Part shown: one piece after another, positions 10,592-23,064 of the stretch
Layout: each line of letters starts with the position of its first letter
Numbering within the stretch: the first letter of the stretch is position 1
Notes under the pieces: generated by a model
Told to the model about the DNA's origin: nothing
Database searches by the model: none
Seen by the model: the letters and a program-made list of their open reading frames with translations, nothing else
Program-made: the position numbers and the translations under genes
Source of the DNA: Isochrysis galbana
Taxonomy: Eukaryota > Haptophyta > Isochrysidales > Isochrysidaceae
Reading direction: 5' to 3'
NCBI GenBank assembly: GCA_018136815.1
Contig: CM030935.1
Span: 4,642,731 to 4,706,730 of the forward strand
DNA: 64,000 nucleotides

Positions 10592-11321
10592 GGGAGTCGT
10601 ATTCTCTTCCCACGGGTTGGCTTGTCCTTAGCGACTCTATTTGAGTGGCCCTTAAGTTGGGCGTGGCGCTCAGGTATATAGTTATTAGTTCCAACTCTTT
10701 AGAATCTATTACGCATCTAACTCGTAGGCATCTGCCTTCGATCAGCGTTTCCGCCGTATCCGGTAACAGTTTCACTCTTGGGGAGGAGTCGCGTATCGCA
10801 ACGCCTACCCCACTCGCCGGGTCGGTGATGTTCGCTGGAGCGTGCACCATCTGCCATCCCAACGCTTTGGCGGTCATGCACGCTCGGTGGTGCCTGCCGT
10901 CCGCGTAGGCGTGTAGCTCTTGGAGAAGTAAGATGTCTACCCTCGCTTTCCTCGCTTGGGCTAGGACCGAGCCTAAGGCGCCGTGTCCGGCCCCGTTGAT
11001 GTTGAAGGATACGATAGTGATCGGTCCCTCACCTGGGTATCCGAGGGTGGAGTTGAACGTGAGTGCATATATGATTAGTGTGTTGGCACGGCTTGGTAGG
11101 CGGGCTAGGAGTGCGTACTTGTGTAGATAGCGGCATTCGGCGCCTAAGGCGCAGAATCCACCTTTTGGTTGCTTTCCGGGGGGTCCGGCGCTTGCGCGCG
11201 GAAACGCGCATACGATTGTGCACGCGCCGTTTTTCCACGCGCCCGGGTATTCGTGAGAGCGGTTACACGCCTTGCCCGTGATGTTCATGGGGCGCACTTC
11301 CCGTTCGGGAAACGTTTGCAC
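10592..11321 (-). pseudogene. LINE endonuclease (EEP/APE type) fragment with CCCH zinc finger
   Basis: Read leftwards from 11,321. A CCCH-type finger comes first (C-x5-C-x3-H in FCALGAECRYLH, with KACNRSH before it). The AP-like endonuclease N-terminus follows: ITIVSFNINGAGHG near residue 101, with the conserved Asn, then DILLLQELHAYA with the catalytic Glu near residue 135, and later SGVGVAIR. This is the nicking endonuclease of non-LTR retrotransposons. The domain is cut at about 10,592, before its C-terminal catalytic motifs, and no reverse transcriptase follows. One frameshift near 11,290 separates it from the ORF1 part at 11,285-12,150. It lies just left of the array boundary at 11,381, so it is the only place where the LINE is seen beyond the breakpoint. 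Confidence 0.75.
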
Positions 11322-12997
11322 AGCTCTAGCGCGTTGGGGTTGATGGCCTCCTGGATAGTCTTTTTCGGGGGCGCTGTGCGCTTGCGCTCTTCGCGCTCAA
11401 GTCGTGCGGCTTTTTCTTCCGCGCAGACACAGACGCGTAGCGGAGGGTGGAATGCCATGGCGTATCCTTTGTTATAGCCCTTGCATCCCTTGGGCCCCGC
11501 GTGGATGCTAAGGTCCTTGATGTCTCCGCCGAGCTCGCGGCAGTTTCGCACCGCGTACTCGATGGGATACGGGGCCCCGTTGACCGTTGACGGTGAGTAG
11601 GATTTTGCGCGGAAAGTCGAACGAGTTGAACGAGCCTTGTTTTGTTTGGGGTCACGTACAAGTGGTACACCTCTTTTTTGCCTTGGGTCACGAGGACCCC
11701 CTCTTTCGTAAGGATCTTGGTTCGCTCTTGGTTGCCTTGGATGAAGTAGAAGCCTTGATTCTCGACCGCCTTGGCGAGCGTGCTGATGGTGATGAGGTTT
11801 TTCAGTTCGAATCTGTAGTTGCGTACCACGAGGTGCGCCGAGACGTCCCTGAAGGCTCCGGCTATTGCCTTGTCCGACGCCCGTGGGAGGCTCTTGGTTT
11901 TCTCGTCAAGGGTCTGGTATTTGACCGCTATCGGGCACGGGATGCCCGCCTTGCGAAAGTCCGCCACGTCCTTGTACATTTCGCGAAACTGGTTGGCGCA
12001 ATCTGCTGTTACTAAAATCTCCCAAGGGCCGGAGGCGCTTTTGGACAGGAAGTCTGGCTCGAGGTCCACTCCCTCGAGCTTGTTGAGGTGCGCGGTGATG
12101 GCGCCAAGGGTCTCTTCGTCCTTGGCTTTGTGAAGGCGAGAAGCATTCAATCATCGCCATCACATATGAAAAAGCGTTCAATCCCCACCGCAAAAGCGTT
12201 CAATCCGTGCTGAAGGTGATGATGATTTTTTGATCTATGGGGAACTCTGCTTCCTCCTCGGGCATTGGCTCGAGGTCTTCATCGAGGAGGGCCACCTGTG
12301 TGGCCGGGGTGGAGGGTGGGGTTAGTCCCGTGTGTGGTCTAGTTTCATCGGGGTCCTTGGAGTTCATAGAGTCCGTGTCGGTGTCGCCCTCCTTCGAGGT
12401 TTTTGTGTGTTGAGTGTTTGGTGTTGGCTCTTGTTTGTGCTGGTACTTGTTGTGGTGGGCCTCTTGGGCAGATGTTGTGTACGGCGCTCGCGCTCCCGAG
12501 GCGCGTCTGTCCGCCCGCCCTTCGGCTCTGTTGGATAGCGTTCCCATTGTGCTGCTTCCCGTGTTGCTCCCGTCTCCCCTACTGCGGGTCCACAGCTGCT
12601 CCATCTTCAGATCCATGTTTTTGTACGTCTCTCCCCCTTTGGGGTTCTGGTCATGATGGTGCCGGGCCGGCACCTCGCGCCGGAGCGCGAGGGCGGTACC
12701 GCGGCTGTGTAGGGTCCAAGCCCGGGGGCCTTCCCTGATGGTACGTCCCACTGGTGTGGTGTGACTGGTGTGGCTGTGGGTTGTGGTTTGTGTGTGCAGC
12801 ATGCTGTCAACCAGCATGCAGGTCGTGCTTTCGCTGTTCTCGGTGGTGCGCGGGCGTGGCCCGATGGCTCCTGTGCCCACCTGGCTGGGGGGGTCGTCCT
12901 GGCGCGGTCGCTTCGGCGACAACGGCGTGTCCATGAAAGCTTCGTCCATCGCGGCGAGGGCCGCGGCAGCGAGGGCGGGAGGCGGCGCGCGCTCCAT
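11285..12997 (-). pseudogene. LINE ORF1 (copy A1), broken
   Basis: Starts at 12,997 (MERAPPPALAAAALAAMDEA); the N-terminal 265 codons are Ser/Thr/Pro-rich and acidic near the end (EEEAEFPIDQKIIITFST). Stop codons come from a 72-bp foreign segment at 12,134-12,205. The frame resumes at about 12,130 with LEGVDLEPDFLSKSASGPWE and continues to GFYFIQGNQERTKILT and YHLYVTPNK. A further shift occurs near 11,590, and the frame NCRELGGDIKDLSIHAGP runs to the first half of a CCCH finger (ELCKRFPNGKCAP). ORF1 proteins bind LINE RNA; no catalytic site is expected. At least three breaks make this copy non-functional. Confidence 0.75.
12134..12205. repeat. 72-bp segment with three ~21-bp motif copies, interrupts LINE ORF1
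   Basis: Copies A1 and A2 (21,214-21,284) carry this block, whereas A3 has about 13 bp (CCCTTTTCGTACG) at the same place and an open frame across it. AAGC(A/G)TTCAATC recurs at 12,151, 12,172 and 12,194. The block introduces stops in ORF1. Confidence 0.75.
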
Positions 12998-13001
12998 GAC
13001 C

Positions 13002-13019
13002 CTATCGTTTTAACGATAG
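13002..13019. repeat. 18-bp palindrome upstream of LINE ORF1 (A1)
   Basis: CTATCGTT and AACGATAG are perfect complements around TT. It lies 4 bp upstream of the ORF1 start codon at 12,997. Identical copies lie at 22,080-22,097 and 41,687-41,704. A structured 5' leader of the LINE is possible. Confidence 0.8.
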
Positions 13020-13997
13020 TTGAACACGCCTAGCTCATACCATCCACACGAGAATAGACCGACTGTATCACAGCCATCATAACAGTAAAGAGTCGATCGC
13101 GGATGCGACATGATAGTGATCGAGACAAAAGCCAACGGCATTCAAAACTATTCACATTATTCAAGGAACGCCCTGATGTAAGTAAGCTGGGTAAGGGCAA
13201 GGGAAAGTGGGCCATTGGATGCGCACTCTAAACGGCTCCAAAATATCAATATTGCTCGGCCGGCAGCCAAGCTCACTCGAGCCCCAAACCCAAACAATTT
13301 CAATTGTGCAAGCAAAAAAAACCACCATTGCATATACATGTGCCCAGGTTTGAGAGAGAATTTGTACTGGCGACAAAAAGCTCAAGAACAATGTTAGGAG
13401 AAGAAGTCACAAAGCAATCTGGGAGAAGAAGTAGTGGTGTGATCAGGAACTTCATAAGGGCCCAGCGAGGGCGCTCCACCTCAGAACTCCGTCACGAAGT
13501 CTCCATTCCTTATGTTCGACAATCCCATCATCATCAATCGACAACGGAGAAGTCACCAACAATCGAGCCATGGTGGTGACGATAAATAGTAGGAGGAGCG
13601 GGAAGTACGGGATGGAGCGAGGTAGTTAAAGTTTGAAATGAAGGGATGAGGGTGGGTGTGAGGGCGCCGGGAATGCGAAATACTCTCAATCATTTCGTGT
13701 TGAGCGGCAGGACAATCAATCGCGTGCGCGTAGTGCACAATGCACGGCTAGTGCCCGCCCTTGCTACACTGTGTAGAAGAGCGCCGATGACAATATAGTG
13801 TGTGTGGCCAGACGGAGGTTAATGGGGGAACTCGTCTGCGAAATAGAGGTAGGCCCGGCCGTCACTCTCCGTTATCAAGCGCCTCTCTGTCGATGATCTC
13901 CTTCTAGGAGGGCCGACGCATCAGAAGGACGACGGCGCTCTCTTTGTACATGCCCAGCTTGTTGGCCGTGGAAGCCATTCGCCGGTGCCGTGGTTCC
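13020..13997. other. Intergenic spacer of unit A (A1)
   Basis: About 1 kb between the LINE 5' end and the 3' end of the M11 gene. I see no gene. It is nearly identical at 41,705-42,682 and, with more 1-bp deletions, at 22,098-23,064. Near the right end is the 3' flank of the M11 gene, GTAAGTAAGC- and CTAGGAGGGC-containing but without a clear poly(A) signal. Confidence 0.5.
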
Positions 13998-16788
13998 TCA
14001 CACATACATTGCCCTCTCAACGCCTTGCCTTGTGCGAGGCCTAGTTTCCATCCGCATCCTAGCGGACCGACATCTCAGCATCAGGAGGAGGAGGAGAACG
14101 AGCGCAAGAGCAGCCATTCCAGCGCCAACGATGGGCGCAATCAGGGCGAGCGGGGGGCCAGATCGCATGGTGTCCGCGGCTGGTTGCGCATTGGGCGTGG
14201 ACGGCGCCGATGGAGATGGGCTTGTGGGAGGCGGGAAGCGGTCTTCAGCGCAAAAGGGCCCAATGAGGAGGCACTCTCGCTTGGCCGGATCATAAGCACA
14301 TCGCTGGAGGCCGTCATCGAGTGCAACGTAGAATCGCAGACACTCGATCGGATCATTACGCGACGGGTCCATAGAGCAACGGTCGGCCGCGTTCGGCGCG
14401 TTCGAGCCGTTATGCCCGGTGACACTTCGTGAATGAGCGTCGAGCCAGCTCACGCTAATGAGCTCTGCCGCCATGTGGGAGCAGAGCAGCCGGGGTTCGG
14501 GTGGACGCAGAGCGAGAGTGGGATAGGGCGGCATAGCCGGTGTTGGGCCGAATGGAGGACGCATCGACTCTGATGGCGAGCCGGGCGGCGGTGCGGAAGG
14601 CGACATCGGGTGTTGCCCATCAGGCGTCAGTACGGGCAGCAGGAGGGGCGGCTCTCCAGCTGAGTTGGGCACCGCAGGGAGCGTGATGTTGTACGCTGGA
14701 TGTGACGGTGGTTGCCCGCGGTTTGGAGGCGGGCTCAATGACGCTGGCAGAGGCTCAGACGGCGGCAGGAGGGGCAGTAGCATTGGGCTAGGTGGGACCA
14801 GCGTGCGCGGGCTCGGCGGCGTGCGCGGGCTCGGCGGCGTGCGCGGGCTCGGCGGCGCGCGCGGGCTCGGCGGCGTGCGTGGGCTCGGCGGCGCGCGCGG
14901 GCTCGGCGGCGTGCGCGGGCTCAGCGGCGTGCGCGGGCTCGGCGGCGTGCGCGGGCTCGGCGGCGTGCGTGGGCTTGGCGGCGCACGCGGGCTCGGCGGT
15001 GGGCGCGGGCTCGGTGGTGGGCGCGGGCTCGGCGGCAGGCTCGGCGACAGGCGCGGCGAGGGGGCGGCGGCGGCGGCGAGGGGGGAGGTGGCGAAGGGGG
15101 CAACGATGGTGTCAGCTGGTCGTCTAGGCGCTCCACGCAGGGCTCGCCCAGCCGGCACTCTTGCGTGACGGGATTGTACTCGCAGCGCTGCCAATTCGCG
15201 AAGAAGAGCGGGCAGCTATGTGGGTTCCGCCGGCTCGTCTGTGTGTTGCACCATTCAGGGGGGTCGAGATTGCGCACGTCGGTGAGGGTGGCCTCCATAT
15301 CGGAGCACAGCATCGGCGGGGGAGGCGGGGGGGAAGGTGGCGTTGGCGGGCGGGGTGGTGGCAAGGGCGGCGGCGAAGGCCCGGGAGAAGGTGGAGGGAA
15401 CGACGGCGGGGAGGGCGGGGGGGGTGGCGGAAACGGGATTTTAGGCCCATCCGGGTGGACCACGTCGACGACGATGCGACCGGCGTCGTCAACAGCACGT
15501 GCGCTCACGTGCACGCGGCGGAGAGCGCCCTCCGCACCCACGTCAAGCATAACCGACTCGCCCTCTAGGAGAAAGAGCTTGTCAGCTGCAGTGTCGACCG
15601 CGACGCTGAGGAATGTCACACCGCCGTCCGCCTCGTCGAAGCTCATGCTTTGAGAGAAGATGTGCAGGGCGTGGACCACCGAAGCTCCTCTAGTGGCGAG
15701 CAGTGCGCGGTGCTCGACAAAGAAGCGGCGCTCGCCTCTAGAGGTCACTACGTTGCTGCCGAGCTGCAGGCCGAGCGGCGACACGTCGACCCCCGAAAGC
15801 GGCAGGTCCAACGCGGGCAGGGAAAAAGTGCAAGGGTCGCACGTGCTGTCCGCCGGCAGCAGCGGCAGACGGTCGGGCGCGATCCAGTCCGCCATAAGCC
15901 GTTCTGTCACGAGGAAGCGTGTCCACGGCAGGAAGCCGTTGCCCATCCTGCTGGCATGCGAGTCGACGGGCCGATAGCTGATGTCATCGGGGACGCTGGG
16001 GAGGCTGTCAACAAAAGCCGTCCTCCACAGGGTCCGGCCGCTGGTGCCGCCCGTCATCCGCCCCGCGTGGTTGAAGCCAAGGTTGTGGCCAAGCTCGTGA
16101 GGAAAGGACCGGTCGTAGTCCCTTGCGCGCGTGAGGTGGATGGCGAAGCCGGGGAGACCCACCCAGCCCTTGCCGCTCCACCTGAGGCCCTCGCACCGAG
16201 CCAGGTATATGGCGCCGAAGTCGAACTCGGCGCGCTTCAGCCCCATGAGCGCCTCGACCTTCTGGAAGGCCCAGGTGTCCACCGAGAGCCCGTTCTGTCT
16301 CCACCGCACCCATCCGACCATCGTGTTGTCCGAGCAGTTGTGCGAGAAGTACTGCTCAAGGCGCATGGGCGGCGCGACAGTGGGGCGGAGCTGGAAGCGG
16401 CCGAACGAGTTGTCCCGGAGCCAGTCGTTGTTATACTCGACGGCGTGCTCGATGTAGCTCTTGACGTCGCCCTGGTGCGCCGACTCGACGAGGTCCACGT
16501 TGAAGGCCTGTGCGCACTGCGCCTGGTGTAGTCGATGGGGCAGACAGGGACGATGAGCATGCTCTTCTCACCGACGCTGTACTCCTGCACCACGCGCGTG
16601 CTGGGCGCGTGGAGCGAGCTCCCTCCCGGTCGGAACGTCTCGTGCCACAGCAGCACAAACTCCTTCTCCTCGAGGATGACTCCTTCGACGGCGACCCGTG
16701 CGGCACTGAACTGAGGCTGTAGACCTCGCACGACCATCGGTACGTGGTAGCCATCGAGCAGCGCGGTGGGCTCCTCGTCGGAGAGCAC
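13998..16788 (-). pseudogene. M11 metalloprotease (copy A1), two frame breaks, membrane tail intact
   Basis: Same gene as 42,826-45,474. The zinc motif HELGHNLGFNH is at 16,067-16,099. Relative to A3 it lacks one G near 16,525 (after PIDYT) and one G in a G run near 15,065, each changing frame. Downstream it is better than A3: a run of six G near 14,153 keeps the frame open into a hydrophobic helix (LIAPIVGAGMAALALVLLLL) followed by a basic Arg-rich tail ending at 13,998. This copy therefore shows that the protein can end in a single-pass membrane anchor with a short cytosolic tail. The breaks sit in homopolymers and may be consensus errors. Confidence 0.8.
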
Positions 16789-16971
16789 GAGCAGCTGTGA
16801 GAATCCTTTGTACCGACGGTAGGAAGGGCACGGGGGGAGGAGGAGGGGAGCGAGAGAGGCCTCGTCGAGGTGGGAGGATGAGACGAGGGAGCGGAGGAGG
16901 CCCAGCTGAGCCTCGCAGCTCGTGGAGGGCAGGCTGGATGGAGGCGTGGCGAAGATGGATCGCGCGCGCGA

Positions 16972-18333
<1,362 letters not shown>

Positions 18334-19061
18334 GTGTCGAACGCGCGATGACTACAGGCTCATAGGCAAAGGCAGAGGGCCGTCGATCGAGCCGGCAGCT
18401 GACGCGGTCGTGAAAGGGTCGTTGATTGCTGCTTGCGGGAAGATGTCTGACAGATCATAGTAGAAGTCGGGTCTGAGAGTGTCTGCCATCGGGCGCTACG
18501 AGCGATGAGGTAGACTGAAAGTCGGAGGATTGTGACGCGTGGCGTCGGAGAGTAGAGACGAGGCTAGCTAGCGGTGCTAGCGAGCTAGTGGAAGAGAGGG
18601 AGAATGAGAATGAGAGCTTCTTAGGCTTAGGTCCGAGGTAGACACGGGAGACTACAACGAATGGACTCAAAAAGTCTGAGGGCACAGAACCACACAAACT
18701 AAACCAAACGGGGCGAAACTAACCACACCTGGACGGACGGCCAGGCGTCGGCACCAGGGCAACTTAGCAACGCACAGACATAAGACGGAGGGGTCGGCAC
18801 AACGAGGGCAGACCTCGCTGGGAGCTACGACCGATGGACGGAGAGAAGACAAAAGACGGCCATGGATCATTTGATGACATCGAGAGAAAGTAAGAGAAGA
18901 GGCGGTATACCAATCGCCAATCGACGAGACCTGAGGCTTAAAATAACCCACAGGTTATAAGTAAAAGTCCGTCATCGTATGGAATACGACACTCCCCGAC
19001 TAAATTCGAGTCGTCCCGACGAGCGTCATGGAAGGAGAACAAAGCAACCGAAATAGAAGAA
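18334..19061 (-). mobile_element. LTR-like repeat with short conserved ORF (A1)
   Basis: Homologous to 9502-10,207. Read leftwards, the palindrome TCGTAT-TCC-ATACGA and a TTTACTTATAA stretch lie near the right end, and a short frame starts at 18,489 with MADTLRPDFYYDLSDIFP. The frame is soon lost. Probably the 5' end of a truncated LTR retroelement duplicated with the array. Confidence 0.5.
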
Positions 19062-19504
19062 ATCCAGAATTAGAACGACGAGGCGAGAGAAACCAAAAAT
19101 AACCGAGAAACCAAACGTTGAAAGCGAAAGCGACGCTTAAAATAGAAGATGAGAGCACCCGTGGGCCCTTTGAGCACAAATTCGGAAGCTTGACGCGGCA
19201 ACCTATTTGTACGCACCGTCCCACCCATTTCTCCCTTTTACAGGAATTCTGCTCGGGTGTTGCGGTGGGTTGCAACCGCAGACGACACGCGTCTCATCTC
19301 CTGCAAACAACGGCAATCAACGAAGAAAGAGAAACAATCTGCAACAACAACGAAAGAAGTGGAATGATTCCGAAGACACGCGAAATGCAGTGAGCTACAA
19401 TCTCCGACAACTCTATTATTAGAGTCAAAGAGAGAAGTCACATAGGAGGAAGGGGAGGAAAGACAGCGGACGGAGCGTCGAGCGACAGCAGCGAGCGACA
19501 GAGC

Positions 19505-20369
19505 CATGATGAGCGAGAAGGAGTCGACACTCGCCGCACCGAGCTCCGGAAGTACTTCCAGGAGGCGCGCAATGGCTACACGACGAAGGGGGGCGAGAGG
19601 CGGCCACTGACGCCGTGGGAGCACGTCCCAAGCGAGGTCGACGCTCGTCGAGCAGAACAAGAGCGGCGGGTTCAACGGGCAATCAAGATGGCTAAGATGA
19701 TGAAGAGTGAAGAGCCCGACCGGGGACCCCAACGTGGAGCTGACCGAGATGGAGACGATGGCGGCGAAACTCGAGGCGCTCAGCAACCACAACGACTTCA
19801 TGGCGCGCATGGTGATGGAGGTGACCAAGGAGCGCGACCTCTATCGCCAACAAAGTCCACAACCACAAGAAGGAGAAGTTGGAGTGGGAGGTGAGAGGAG
19901 GAGGAAGTCGCGTTCCGTCAAAAGAGGGCCAGGTGATTTTTTGGTCATCCATATGTGCTTGTTTTCTTTTTAGGTAGCCACAATGAAGATGAGTACAAAG
20001 CTAATCACGCTCCCCACTCTCAACACACGCGGTAACCCGCGAGCAAGGTGCACTTCGAGTACGCGCCGCGTGCGGTTGCGGGGCTGCGGTGCGCGAGCTC
20101 GACACGCTGCTGACGGGCGGCCGCTCGGACGCGGACACGCTGGCGCACGCGGCGGCCGCATACGACGCCGACGGGCTGCGCGGCGCCCGCGGCGCGTTCG
20201 TCGTGTCGCCGGCGTTCCACGCGCTGGGCGCGACGCCCATCCCCGCGCGGCGTCGCCCCCGCCCCCGTATGCCTGCGGCGCAATGGGCAAGGATATGTCA
20301 CTACCGGACTGTGCGAACCCTCGAGATCGGCGTGCGACCCACCAGGGACCCTCCCGCATCCCTCGCGAG
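19505..20369 (+). pseudogene. Unidentified coiled-coil gene relic (A1), cut by gap
   Basis: Same relic as 28,572-29,554. This copy carries an extra indel after MSEKE/STR (GAAGGAGTCG instead of GAAGGACGTCG at 19,517) and several more in its last 150 bp, consistent with a poor contig end before the N gap. The readable parts are a charged, helix-prone segment, a second helix-prone segment (VELTEMETMAAKLEALSNHN) and an Ala-rich segment (ELDTLLTGGRSDADTLAHAA). Function unknown. Confidence 0.5.
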
Positions 20370-20469
20370 NNNNNNNNNNNNNNNNNNNNNNNNNNNNNNN
20401 NNNNNNNNNNNNNNNNNNNNNNNNNNNNNNNNNNNNNNNNNNNNNNNNNNNNNNNNNNNNNNNNNNNNN
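20370..20469. other. Assembly gap of 100 N
   Basis: The left flank ends at a point equivalent to 29,436 in unit 2. The right flank starts 8 bp inside the unit boundary seen at 40,124. A complete B part (about 10.7 kb) is expected between these points, so 100 N is a placeholder, not a size. Confidence 0.95.
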
Positions 20470-22075
20470 CTTCGCGCTCAAGTCGTGCGGCTTTTTCTTC
20501 CGCGCAGACACAGACGCGTAGCGGAGGGTGGAATGCCATGGCGTATCCTTTGTTATAGCCCTTGCATCCCTTGGGCCCGCGTGGATGCTAAGGTCCTTGA
20601 TGTCTCCGCCGAGCTCGCGGCAGTTTCGCACCGCGTACTCGATGGGATACGGGGCCCCGTTGACCGTTGACGGTGAGTAGGATTTTGCGCGGAAAGTCGA
20701 ACGAGTTGAACGAGCCTTGTTTTGTTTGGGGTCACGTACAAGTGGTACACCTCTTTTTTGCCTTGGGTCACGAGGACCCCCTCTTTCGTAAGGATCTTGG
20801 TTCGCTCTTGGTTGCCTTGGATGAAGTAGAAGCCTTGATTCTCGACCGCCTTGGCGAGCGTGCTGATGGTGATGAGGTTTTTCAGTTCGAATCTGTAGTT
20901 GCGTACCACGAGGTGCGCCGAGACGTCCCTGAAGGCTCCGGCTATTGCCTTGTCCGACGCCCGTGGGAGGCTCTTGGTTTTCTCGTCAAGGGTCTGGTAT
21001 TTGACCGCTATCGGGCACGGGATGCCCGCCTTGCGAAAGTCCGCCACGTCCTTGTACATTTCGCGAAACTGGTTGGCGCAATCTGCTGTTACTAAAATCT
21101 CCCAAGGGCCGGAGGCGCTTTTGGACAGGAAGTCTGGCTCGAGGTCCACTCCCTCGAGCTTGTTGAGGTGCGCGGTGATGGCGCCAAGGGTCTCTTCGTC
21201 CTTGGCTTTGTGAAGGCGAGAAGCATTCAATCATCGCCATCACATATGAAAAAGCGTTCAATCCCCACCGCAAAGCGTTCAATCCGTGCTGAAGGTGATG
21301 ATGATTTTTTGATCTATGGGGAACTCTGCTTCCTCCTCGGGCATTGGCTCGAGGTCTTCATCGAGGAGGGCCACCTGTGTGGCCGGGGTGGAGGGTGGGG
21401 TTAGTCCCGTGTGTGGTCTAGTTTCATCGGGGTCCTTGGAGTTCATAGAGTCCGTGTCGGTGTCGCCCTCCTTCGAGGTTTTTGTGTGTTGAGTGTTTGG
21501 TGTTGGCTCTTGTTTGTGCTGGTACTTGTTGTGGTGGGCCTCTTGGGCAGATGTTGTGTACGGCGCTCGCGCTCCCGAGGCGCGTCTGTCCGCCCGCCCT
21601 TCGGCTCTGTTGGATAGCGTTCCCATTGTGCTGCTTCCCGTGTTGCTCCCGTCTCCCCTACTGCGGGTCCACAGCTGCTCCATCTTCAGATCCATGTTTT
21701 TGTACGTCTCTCCCCCTTTGGGGTTCTGGTCATGATGGTGCCGGGCCGGCACCTCGCGCCGGAGCGCGAGGGCGGTACCGCGGCTGTGTAGGGTCCAGCC
21801 CGGGGGCCTTCCCTGATGGTACGTCCCACTGGTGTGGTGTGACTGGTGTGGCTGTGGGTTGTGGTTTGTGTGTGCAGCATGCTGTCAACCAGCATGCAGG
21901 TCGTGCTTTCGCTGTTCTCGGTGGTGCGCGGGCGTGGCCCGATGGCTCCTGTGCCCACCTGGCTGGGGGGGTCGTCCTGGCGCGGTCGCTTCGGCGACAA
22001 CGGCGTGTCCATGAAAGCTTCGTCCATCGCGGCGAGGGCCGCGGCAGCGAGGGCGGGAGGCGGCGCGCGCTCCAT
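20470..22075 (-). pseudogene. LINE ORF1 (copy A2), broken
   Basis: Starts at 22,075 with MERAPPP. A 1-bp loss near 21,796 shifts the frame after GPRAG. The 72-bp block at 21,214-21,284 brings stops, and the rest (LEGVDLEPDFLSKSASGPWE onward) stays open to about 20,600. The CCCH part lies in or beyond the gap. Palindrome copy at 22,080-22,097. Confidence 0.72.
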
Positions 22076-23064
22076 GACCCTATCGTTTTAACGATAGTTG
22101 AACACGCCTAGCTCATACCATCCACACGAGAAATAGACCGACTGTATCACAGCATCATAACAGTAAAGAGTCGATCGCGGATGCGACATGATAGTGATCG
22201 AGACAAAAGCCAACGCATTCAAAACTATTCACATTATTCAAGGAACGCCCTGATGTAAGTAGCTGGGTAAGGGCAAGGGAAAGTGGCCATTGGATCGCAC
22301 TCTAAACGGCTCCAAATATCAATATTGCTCGGCCGGCAGCCAAGCTCACTCGAGCCCCAAACCCAAACAATTTCAATTGTGCAAGCAAAAAAAACCACCA
22401 TTGCATATACATGTGCCAGGTTTGAGAGAGAATTTTACTGGCGACAAAAAGCTCAAGAACAATGTTAGGAGAAGAAGTCACAAAGCAATCTGGGAGAAGA
22501 AGTAGTGGTGTGATCAGGAACTTCATAAGGCCAGCGAGGGCGCTCCACCTCAGAACTCCGTCACGAAGTCTCCATTCCTTATGTTCGACAATCCCATCAT
22601 CATCAATCGACAACGGAGAAGTCACCAACAATCGAGCCATGGTGGTGACGATAAATAGTAGGAGGAGCGGGAAGTACGGGATGGAGCGAGGTAGTTAAAG
22701 TTTGAAATGAAGGGATGAGGGTGGGTGTGAGGGCGCCGGGAATGCGAATACTCTCAATCATTTCGTGTTGAGCGGCAGGACAATCAATCGCGTGCGCGTA
22801 GTGCACAATGCACGGCTAGTGCCCGCCTTGCTACACTGTGTAGAAGAGCGCCGATGACAATATAGTGTGTGTGGCCAGACGGAGGTTAATGGGGGAACTC
22901 GTCTGCGAAATAGAGGTAGGCCCGGCCGTCACTCTCCGTTATCAAGCGCCTCTCTGTCGATGATCTCCTTCTAGGAGGGCCGACGCATCAGAAGGACGAC
23001 GGCGCTCTCTTTGTACATGCCCAGCTTGTTGGCCGTGGAAGCCATTCGCCGGTGCCGTGGTTCC

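Noticed and set aside
11587-12015. Plus-strand frames inside LINE ORF1 (also at 20,667 and 40,330)
   Set aside because: Antisense shadows of LINE ORF1, which has a homologue at 10,253 supporting the minus-strand reading.
14780-15050. Regular short repeats that could suggest a CRISPR array
   Set aside because: They are contiguous codon-level PPSPR repeats without unique spacers, in a eukaryotic protein gene.
14665-15168. Gly-rich plus-strand frame with GLGGVRGLGG repeats and Ala-rich overlapping frame
   Set aside because: Both are antisense to the PPSPR linker of the M11 protease, which has a coherent domain order and a zinc motif on the minus strand.
15650-16531. Plus-strand frame of 293 codons opposite the M11 catalytic domain
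   Set aside because: Antisense to the zinc-binding domain; no family resemblance, and conservation is explained by the protease.
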